Part shown: positions 1 through 4,561 of the stretch, in pieces
Layout: every line of letters begins with the position of its first letter
Position numbering within the stretch: position 1 is the stretch's first letter
Assembly (NCBI GenBank): GCA_022822245.1
Contig: JAJECB010000524.1
Location: 1-6,366 of the forward strand
Length of the DNA stretch: 6,366 nt
Source of the DNA: Gammaproteobacteria bacterium
GTDB taxonomy: Bacteria > Pseudomonadota > Gammaproteobacteria > HK1
Direction of reading: 5' to 3'
Notes under the pieces: generated by a model
What the model was told of the DNA's origin: nothing
Database searches by the model: none
What the model saw: only the letters and a program-made list of their open reading frames with translations
Translations under genes and position numbers: made by a program

Positions 1-433
1 CGTCCTGTGGGCGCGGAAACGGCCTGACCGTGCGGGACCGACTGGCGAGATTCAAGTCTAAAACTCCTCTAGACGAAGAAAATAATAATCTTATCATATG
101 GTTACAACCGAACGGCAGTCCAACGTTGGGACACTAGTGCCGATAGGATGGAGCTCGAAGCTGTACACCGTGCATACGGAGCCGCTTCATCCGTCCGGCA
201 AGGCGTTCGGAAATGCCAAATGGGTTGAAGAGACTCCGTTTGTCGTGAACGTGAAATTGGACGCCGGACAAATCAGAGCAAACACCAAAAGATTGTTGCA
301 ACACTGCGGCCGTAGTCCTGCCGAGGTGCATCTGCGGCCCGCTCGGTAACTGCCCAGCCCAACTGGCATCCAAGAGGCTCGCGAACGCCTCCACGCTCGC
401 GCGGTCCATCCCGAGAGCCGGTTGTGGTTTCGG
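1..433. other. Left-edge stretch without a confident gene
   Basis: No protein family is recognisable here in any frame. Bases about 55-100 are clearly AT-rich compared with the rest of the window (runs such as gaagaaaataataat) and include a small inverted repeat, GTCTA at 56-60 and TAGAC at 70-74. Two overlapping open frames exist, 98-349 on plus (83 codons) and 134-409 on minus (91 codons). Neither has a Shine-Dalgarno sequence or a recognisable motif, and both use more A/T at third codon positions than the four clear genes. The stretch may be intergenic, a decayed gene, or the edge of a transferred segment. The sequence does not decide between these. Confidence 0.5.
134..409 (-). CDS. Possible small hypothetical protein (weak)
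   Basis: This is a 91-codon open frame starting 24 bases after the stop of the nucleotidyltransferase-HEPN gene and on the same strand, so it could be the last gene of that transcript. The first ~35 codons use mostly G or C in the third position, as the neighbouring genes do. The rest drifts to A/T, which suggests either chance or a broken gene. No Shine-Dalgarno sequence precedes the ATG, there is no membrane segment or signal peptide, and I recognise no family. The plus-strand frame 98-349 overlaps it almost entirely and is about equally weak, so at most one of the two is real. Function unknown. Confidence 0.18.
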   Translation of the reverse strand: MDRASVEAFASLLDASWAGQLPSGPQMHLGRTTAAVLQQSFGVCSDLSGVQFHVHDKRSLFNPFGISERLAGRMKRLRMHGVQLRAPSYRH

Positions 434-1444
434 TCAGGCTTCGTCCCACTCGTTCGCGATTGACTCACCCTCCTCACCCCAGATCCGCGTTGCGGCCCGA
501 ACGGCAGGCTCGATCTGCTCGAAGCCCTCTTTTTGCTCCAGTCGCCGGGAGGCAGTCGCGATCCGCCGGCCAAGCGCCGTGGCCGAATCCCGCACGTCGG
601 GCCGTTGCTCCGCGTACCGGCGGATCCATTGAGTCTGAAGTCGCTGGACCCGAAGGAGCCGCTCGACCGTATCCGAAGGAGACTCGACCCGCCCTCGGGC
701 GTAGCGTGCACCGTGGGCGGCCCGCGCGTTTCCGTTCAACCCTCGAATCGCTTCGGCGTACCGCCTTCGTTCTTCCGCACCGCGCCGCCCGCGGTACGCG
801 CTCTCGAGCTGCGCGGCCAACTCGTTCAGCTCATGGGTCGCGGTGGGCGACAGCCCATGACCGGCAACGATGCTCTTTGCGACCGCCTCGGCCGCCTGCT
901 GCGAGAGCTCCACCAAGTTCGGGACGTAAACGTCACCGTCCAAGGCCGCATCGCACAGTACCGAGACTGCGTTCTGAATGTCCCGGACCGCGACCTCCAG
1001 ATCTCCGCGAAAGTCTTCGGATTCCATCTCCAGGTGCTCCATGCGGCACTGCGGTCGGTTCCACGCTCCCGCGAGCAAGCGTCCCTGCCGCACGATCGCG
1101 GCCTCGATTCTCGATGCCTGATCGCGGTTCTCCTCGATCGCCTCCGGTCTGAGTACGATCGCGTTCACGCGCTCGTGCTGCCCAAGAAGTCTGCACGCGT
1201 CCTGCTCCACGACGGACTCCGCGCGCGACAGGACCGCGACGTCCCAGTCGCTCTTCGGGCGTGCGGTTCCGCGCGCACGGGAGCCGAACAGCACGACCGC
1301 TTCGACCCCCGGGCAGGTCTCGACGGCCTTGACCGCCGTGCGGCGAAGAAGCTCGTAGTTGGTCGGTCTCATGGCCGTGGGCCCGGGCTTCCTCCCATGT
1401 TCGCGCGCCGTCCTGCCACCAGATGCTCTCCCGGCCGCTTCCAT
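434..1444 (-). CDS. MNT-type nucleotidyltransferase fused to HEPN-like domain
   Basis: The protein has 336 residues from the ATG at 1444, or 312 from the ATG at 1372. Numbering from the second start, residues 1-102 form a minimal nucleotidyltransferase domain. The signature GSRARG is at 30-35, with aspartates D42 and D44 (SDWD) that bind metal and the nucleotide in this fold. Residues ~117-260 are helical and resemble a HEPN domain, with SQQAAEAVAKS at 157-167 and THEL at 179-182. The ~50-residue tail is charged and unassigned. In the family the two domains are usually either separate antitoxin and toxin genes or one drug- or protein-modifying transferase. This gene has both on one chain and is cytosolic, with no signal peptide. 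The usual HEPN RX4-6H RNase motif is not evident, and the residue where a third acidic residue may sit is N70. GGGGAGG lies 3 bases before the 1444 start. The only purine run near 1372 is about 18 bases away, so 1444 is preferred, although the extra 24 residues look unstructured. The substrate cannot be told. Confidence 0.82.
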   Translation of the reverse strand: MEAAGRASGGRTAREHGRKPGPTAMRPTNYELLRRTAVKAVETCPGVEAVVLFGSRARGTARPKSDWDVAVLSRAESVVEQDACRLLGQHERVNAIVLRPEAIEENRDQASRIEAAIVRQGRLLAGAWNRPQCRMEHLEMESEDFRGDLEVAVRDIQNAVSVLCDAALDGDVYVPNLVELSQQAAEAVAKSIVAGHGLSPTATHELNELAAQLESAYRGRRGAEERRRYAEAIRGLNGNARAAHGARYARGRVESPSDTVERLLRVQRLQTQWIRRYAEQRPDVRDSATALGRRIATASRRLEQKEGFEQIEPAVRAATRIWGEEGESIANEWDEA

Positions 1445-1447
1445 ACG

Positions 1448-1454
1448 CCTCCCC
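1448..1454 (-). promoter_or_regulatory. Ribosome binding site for nucleotidyltransferase-HEPN gene
   Basis: The minus strand reads GGGGAGG, then three bases, then ATG at 1444. The spacing is short but usable, and it is the main argument for the upstream start. Domain boundaries alone would favour the ATG at 1372. Confidence 0.45.
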
Positions 1455-1556
1455 GCGTCGTCGGAAACGCGATGCAGCGCGCCCCGCGTCCCGGCAAGCG
1501 CATGGACATCGCGAGAAGACGCGACCGCATTCTACTCCCGCCCCTCCCTCCGCGGC

Positions 1557-2012
1557 CTACCGCTTCCAGTCGTCCCCGGGGTTGAATTCCGTTCCCTCGG
1601 CGAGCACCCCCTGCCCGGGGACGAAGTTGACCTCGATCCGGATCCCGTCCGGGTCCTCGCAAAGGACGTAGTAGTAGCCGGGGGCCCACGGCCCCTCCCG
1701 GGCGGGGCTGACGACATGCGCACCCATCTCGTCGAGCAGCGTCTCGACCTTGTCGACGTCCTCTCGCGACCGGGCCCGAAAGCAGATGTGATGGAGCCCG
1801 ACGCGGCCCTGCACGAAGCGCTCCCCCGCATGCTCGGGCTTGCACGGCTGGAGCCCAAGCGCGGTCCGCCCTCCGACGAAGTAGCACATGTTGCTGCCGT
1901 CGAATACACACTTGAGACCGAGGGCGGGCATCAATCGTGAATAGAACGCCTTGGCCTTGTCGTACTGGCTGACGGTGAGGATGACGTGCGCCATTCCGTT
2001 CACTTCGATCAT
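1557..2012 (-). CDS. VOC family (glyoxalase/dioxygenase fold) protein
   Basis: The protein has 151 residues and the length and layout of a single-chain VOC protein with two beta-alpha-beta-beta-beta modules. Module one covers about residues 6-58 (AHVILTV, then the helix YDKAKAFYSRL). Module two covers about 71-131 (GLHHICFRA, then the helix REDVDKVETLLDEMG, then EDPDGIRIEVNF). Candidate metal ligands follow the glyoxalase I pattern: H9, Q55, H74 or H75, and E127. The GHxxF-like start of module two and the DPDGxxIE ending are hallmarks of the superfamily. Members include lactoylglutathione lyase, extradiol dioxygenases, epimerases and resistance proteins that bind a drug without changing it, so the reaction cannot be named. 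It is a cytosolic protein without a signal peptide. It lies 185 bases after the flavin oxidoreductase on the same strand and may share its transcript. The frame extends to an ATG at 2081, but the ATG at 2012 has a GAGG five bases upstream and begins right at the fold. Confidence 0.92.
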   Translation of the reverse strand: MIEVNGMAHVILTVSQYDKAKAFYSRLMPALGLKCVFDGSNMCYFVGGRTALGLQPCKPEHAGERFVQGRVGLHHICFRARSREDVDKVETLLDEMGAHVVSPAREGPWAPGYYYVLCEDPDGIRIEVNFVPGQGVLAEGTEFNPGDDWKR

Positions 2013-2017
2013 GACTG

Positions 2018-2021
2018 CCTC
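2018..2021 (-). promoter_or_regulatory. Ribosome binding site for VOC gene
   Basis: The minus strand reads GAGG with a five-base spacer before the ATG at 2012. It supports this start over the in-frame ATG 69 bases upstream. Confidence 0.55.
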
Positions 2022-2142
2022 GCTGTTGCCTCTCCGCCCGGATTCGGCTCCTCGCACCGTCGCCGTCGGCGCCGTGGCCATGACCGAGGGGTGCGGCGGC
2101 CGCCAAGGGATCCTCCCACGCCCCCCGCCCCGGCTTCACGGA

Positions 2143-2163
2143 GCGCCGCTCACCGCGCGGCGC
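2143..2163. repeat. Stem-loop in oxidoreductase-VOC gap
   Basis: GCGCCGC at 2143-2149 pairs perfectly with GCGGCGC at 2157-2163 around a seven-base loop. No T tract follows on the minus strand, so it is not a classical terminator. It may help separate the expression levels of the two genes. Confidence 0.5.
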
Positions 2164-2189
2164 GGTCCGAACCGGACCGGCCCGGACCG
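2163..2189. repeat. Alternative stem-loops just after oxidoreductase stop
   Basis: CGGTCC at 2163-2168 can pair with GGACCG at 2174-2179 (five-base loop). Alternatively CGGTCCG at 2163-2169 can pair with CGGACCG at 2183-2189. The two GGACCG copies make the pairings mutually exclusive. The element begins 9 bases past the oxidoreductase stop on the minus strand and abuts the next hairpin. No U-rich tail is present. Confidence 0.5.
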
Positions 2190-2197
2190 TCGGCAGC

Positions 2198-4222
2198 TCA
2201 GATCGCGCGGGCTGCCCGATGCCCCTCGAAGACCGCCTCGAACGTCCCCCGGGGGGCGGTCGCATCGCCGATCGTCTCCACGGAAAGGCCACGGGCGCGG
2301 ACCAGGTCCGCGAGCCCGTTCTCCGACTGGCGCCCCGTCACCATGACGATCGTGTCCGCCTTGAGCGTGCGCGCGTGCTCGGCGTAGTGCACGTTGTAGA
2401 TCTCGACCGAGTTGCCGCTGATGCTCCGCACGAAGTGGTTGACGATGATCTCGACCCCGGTCTCGAAGAGCTTCGGCAGGATCCAGTCGTGGTAGACGTC
2501 CGCGATGGTCTCCATGCCGACCATGGGCCAGCGGGTGACGAGCCGCACCGTCCCGATTCCGTTCTGCCGCAGCTTGACCGCCGTCAGGGGCGCGATCGCG
2601 TTCGAGACATCGTCCACGACCAGCACCTCCCCGCGAGGGGCCGCCGCCCCGGTCAGGACGTCGTCCCAGCCGACGCACCGCCCCGTCTCCCATCCGGGGA
2701 GGGGCTCCGCGGTCCAGCCCTGAAAGCCGTCCACGCACACCCGGGAGCCGGTGGCGACGACGACGTGGTCCGGGTCCTCGCGGGCGAGCACCTCGTCGAG
2801 GTTGTCCGCATCCACGGGGTGCTTCGCGACGATCTCCGCCCCGTTTCTCCGCGCCTGCCGGTCGAGCCACGTCCAGGCGGACGCGAGCTCCCCGCGGTCC
2901 GGCAGCCGGGACTGGATGCGTACGTGCCCCCCGGTCTCCGCCTCGCGCTCGTACACGGTGACCCGATGTCCGCGGGCCGCCGCCACCCGGGCGCATTCGA
3001 GGCCCGCCGGTCCGCCGCCGATGACCAGCAGCTTTCTCGGAGACGGAACCCGGACGAGGGTCGTCACCCCCCATTCCCCTTCGCGCCCGATCGTCGGGTT
3101 GTAGATGCACTGCACCCGCTGGCCGGTGGACGCGTTCCGCCAGCACAGGTTCGCGGCCACGCAACGGCGGATGTCGTCCTCCCGGCCTTCGCGCGCCTTG
3201 TTCGCCCACTCCGGATCGGTGAAGAGCTGGCGGGCGAGACAGATGGCGTCGCCGTGGCCGTCCTTGAGGAGCTCCTCCGCGACGTCCGGGGTGGTGATCC
3301 GGCCGACCAGGAGCACCGGCTTCGACGACACCCCGCGGACCTCACCCGCGTAGTCCTTCTCCCAGCCCCCCTCGAAGTGCATCGGGGTATGGATGAAGGA
3401 GTGATGGACGCCGGCGGAGACGCTCACGTAGTCGAGGTCGACCAGCCGCTCGAGGTCGCGCACGATCTCCTTCACCTCGTCGATCTCGAGGTCCCCCGGC
3501 CAGAAGGAGGTGGAGTTGATCCGGTACCCCATGAACGCCTCCCGGCCGATCGCGCCGCGGATGGCGTTCATCGCCTCGACCGGAAACGTGAGCCGCGCTT
3601 CATGGGAGCCGCCCCACCGATCGGTGCGCTTGTTGTAGAGCGGAGACAGGAACTGCCAGGGGAGGTAGCCGTGGCTCAGGTGAAACTCGACCCCGTCGAG
3701 GCCCGCCGCCATCGCGCGCCGGGCGGCGGCGGCGTAGGCGTCGATGAGCTCGAGGATCTCCTCCTCGGTCATCGCCTTCGGCGTCGATCCGCCGGGGAAC
3801 TCTCCGAGCGGCACCTGACTCGGGGAGAGCGTGTACCAGCTCGCGTCGAGCGGCGCGCCGGGGTCCTGCTTCGGGAACGGCAGCCCGCGCACCCCGGAGT
3901 GCCAGAGCTGGATGGCGAGCTTCGTCCCCTCCGCGTGGACCGCCTCGGCAATGCGCGCGAGCGGCTCGACGTTCTCGTCGGTGTAGAGCTGCGGGGTCAG
4001 GAGGGGAGCCGCGAGGGAGTCCGCGTGAACGTGCGACGCCCCGATGATGATGAGCCCGACCCCGCCCCGCGCCCGCTCCCGGTAGTACTCGGTCGCCATG
4101 TCGGTGAGCACGCCGGCGCCGTCCACCCAGGTCGGGCAGGTCGGAGGAAACACGACGCGGTTCGGGATCGCGGTCCGGCGGATCCGCCAGGGCGAGAAGA
4201 GCCAGGGGTAGTCGCTCGCCAT
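2198..4222 (-). CDS. FMN/iron-sulfur NADH:flavin oxidoreductase (trimethylamine dehydrogenase / dienoyl-CoA reductase family)
   Basis: The protein has 674 residues, the usual length of the three-part family that includes 2,4-dienoyl-CoA reductase (FadH), trimethylamine dehydrogenase and N-methylproline demethylase. Residues ~5-340 form an old-yellow-enzyme TIM barrel that binds FMN. H181, H184 and Y186 match the ligand-binding His/His/Tyr of ene-reductases, followed by the conserved QFLSP and NKRTD stretch and GG at 204-205. Residues 354-372 form the iron-sulfur loop, with C354, C360 and C372 but A357 where a fourth cysteine is expected. Residues ~396-674 form the dinucleotide-binding part: IGGGPAGLE at 401-409 with acidic E426 after the second strand, and ATG at 490-492. 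A second, degenerate nucleotide site is VVDDVSNAIAP at 535-545, without GxGxxG, as in trimethylamine dehydrogenase relatives. C29 aligns with the flavin-contacting cysteine of relatives. No signal peptide is seen, so it is cytosolic. The ATG at 4222 follows GGAGG by six bases and starts right at the barrel; the frame itself extends to 4288. The likely role is electron transfer from NAD(P)H to, or oxidation of, an unknown small molecule. The substrate is not readable. Confidence 0.95.
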   Translation of the reverse strand: MASDYPWLFSPWRIRRTAIPNRVVFPPTCPTWVDGAGVLTDMATEYYRERARGGVGLIIIGASHVHADSLAAPLLTPQLYTDENVEPLARIAEAVHAEGTKLAIQLWHSGVRGLPFPKQDPGAPLDASWYTLSPSQVPLGEFPGGSTPKAMTEEEILELIDAYAAAARRAMAAGLDGVEFHLSHGYLPWQFLSPLYNKRTDRWGGSHEARLTFPVEAMNAIRGAIGREAFMGYRINSTSFWPGDLEIDEVKEIVRDLERLVDLDYVSVSAGVHHSFIHTPMHFEGGWEKDYAGEVRGVSSKPVLLVGRITTPDVAEELLKDGHGDAICLARQLFTDPEWANKAREGREDDIRRCVAANLCWRNASTGQRVQCIYNPTIGREGEWGVTTLVRVPSPRKLLVIGGGPAGLECARVAAARGHRVTVYEREAETGGHVRIQSRLPDRGELASAWTWLDRQARRNGAEIVAKHPVDADNLDEVLAREDPDHVVVATGSRVCVDGFQGWTAEPLPGWETGRCVGWDDVLTGAAAPRGEVLVVDDVSNAIAPLTAVKLRQNGIGTVRLVTRWPMVGMETIADVYHDWILPKLFETGVEIIVNHFVRSISGNSVEIYNVHYAEHARTLKADTIVMVTGRQSENGLADLVRARGLSVETIGDATAPRGTFEAVFEGHRAARAI

Positions 4223-4228
4223 CCGCTT

Positions 4229-4233
4229 CCTCC
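4229..4233 (-). promoter_or_regulatory. Ribosome binding site for flavin oxidoreductase
   Basis: The minus strand carries GGGAGGA, with the GGAGG core six bases before the ATG at 4222. This strong site decides the start against the in-frame ATG at 4288, whose extra 22 residues are poorly structured. Confidence 0.8.
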
Positions 4234-4309
4234 CGACCGGTTGCCTCGGCGACCCGGCGGGACGAGGGCTCACCGAGACCGCGGCCACCCGAGGCGCGCT
4301 GACTGGCGA

Positions 4310-4338
4310 GTGTTGTCACGCCCGCGGGCGCGAGTCAA
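4310..4338 (-). promoter_or_regulatory. Candidate sigma70-type promoter for oxidoreductase (weak)
   Basis: The minus strand reads TTGACT (4338-4333), a 17-base spacer, then CAACAC (4315-4310). The -35 box matches five of six consensus bases, but the -10 box is poor, so activation or another sigma factor would be needed. It would give an untranslated leader of about 80 bases. Confidence 0.25.
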
Positions 4339-4363
4339 GGCGCCGCTGCGCCGCAGACATGCT

Positions 4364-4385
4364 CGAACGATCGATTGATCGGTCG
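4364..4385. promoter_or_regulatory. 22-base imperfect palindrome, candidate operator
   Basis: CGAaCGATC at 4364-4372 and GATCGgTCG at 4377-4385 are inverted around GATT, with eight of nine positions paired. The length and symmetry suit a TetR- or GntR-type dimer site (inference). It lies just upstream of the candidate minus-strand promoter, so it is best placed to control the oxidoreductase. Confidence 0.4.
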
Positions 4386-4409
4386 GAGATGCCGGATCGG
4401 AAAGGCGAT

Positions 4410-4445
4410 TTCAAAACACGGTGTTTTTCAGAATAACGTTTTGAA
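4410..4445. repeat. Inverted repeat TTCAAAAC / GTTTTGAA
   Basis: TTCAAAAC at 4410-4417 and GTTTTGAA at 4438-4445 are perfect inverted copies, centre to centre 28 bases. Flanking bases extend the match to 10 of 11. A third TTTTGAA half-site occurs at 4457-4463. The spacing of nearly three helical turns would place bound proteins on about the same face of the DNA. Confidence 0.5.
4413..4427. promoter_or_regulatory. 15-base perfect palindrome, candidate operator
   Basis: AAAACAC, a central G, then GTGTTTT: seven base pairs of perfect dyad symmetry. It overlaps the left arm of the longer TTCAAAAC repeat and sits in the AT-rich core between the divergent genes. The regulator is unknown. Confidence 0.45.
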
Positions 4446-4458
4446 TTCGCGCCATTTT

Positions 4459-4470
4459 TTGAAACTTCAA
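4459..4470. promoter_or_regulatory. Short palindrome TTGAA-AC-TTCAA
   Basis: Five-base arms are inverted around AC. The arm TTGAA repeats the core of the neighbouring TTTTGAA half-sites, so it may be a further binding site for the same protein. It ends 27 bases before the candidate -35 box of the binding-protein gene. Confidence 0.3.
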
Positions 4471-4497
4471 GTAACCCGGAGCCTGCCCGGGACCGGT

Positions 4498-4527
4498 TTG
4501 ACTTCCATTCCGGTGCTCTGCTACAAG
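4498..4527 (+). promoter_or_regulatory. Candidate sigma70-type promoter for binding-protein gene
   Basis: TTGACT (4498-4503) matches five of six -35 consensus bases. After an 18-base spacer, TACAAG (4522-4527) matches four of six -10 bases. Transcription would start near 4534, leaving a leader of about 28 bases with the ribosome binding site. The AT-rich palindromes lie directly upstream, where an activator or upstream repressor site would be expected. Confidence 0.4.
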
Positions 4528-4561
4528 GCGAGAGCGCTTTGCAACTCCATGGAGCAACAAG

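Larger units (their letters stand above)
4223..4561. promoter_or_regulatory. Divergent control region between oxidoreductase and binding-protein genes
   Basis: These 339 bases hold no plausible gene. They separate two genes transcribed away from each other and so must contain promoters for both. The middle (about 4400-4470) is sharply AT-rich inside a GC-rich window and is filled with palindromes, listed separately. The left part (4223-4350) is GC-rich and would be the untranslated leader of the oxidoreductase transcript; it includes a small hairpin, GGCGC-CGCT-GCGCC, near 4339-4352. No regulator gene lies in the window. Confidence 0.75.

Noticed and set aside
40..75. A TTCAA-containing segment reminiscent of a tRNA T-loop
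   Set aside because: No five-base T-stem or acceptor stem can be formed around it.
1175..1192. RLLGQH, a formal RX4H match in the nucleotidyltransferase-HEPN protein
   Set aside because: It lies at residues 61-66, inside the nucleotidyltransferase half rather than the HEPN-like half, so it is probably chance.
1509..1524. Small hairpin TCGCG...CGCGA between the VOC and nucleotidyltransferase genes
   Set aside because: It has only five pairs and no T tract on either strand, and is expected by chance in GC-rich DNA.
2219..4378. A 719-codon open frame on the plus strand opposite the flavoenzyme
   Set aside because: It is antisense to a gene with clear domains. Its translation is rich in Arg, Pro, Gly, Val and Asp with no family motif, as expected when a strongly GC-biased gene is read backwards.
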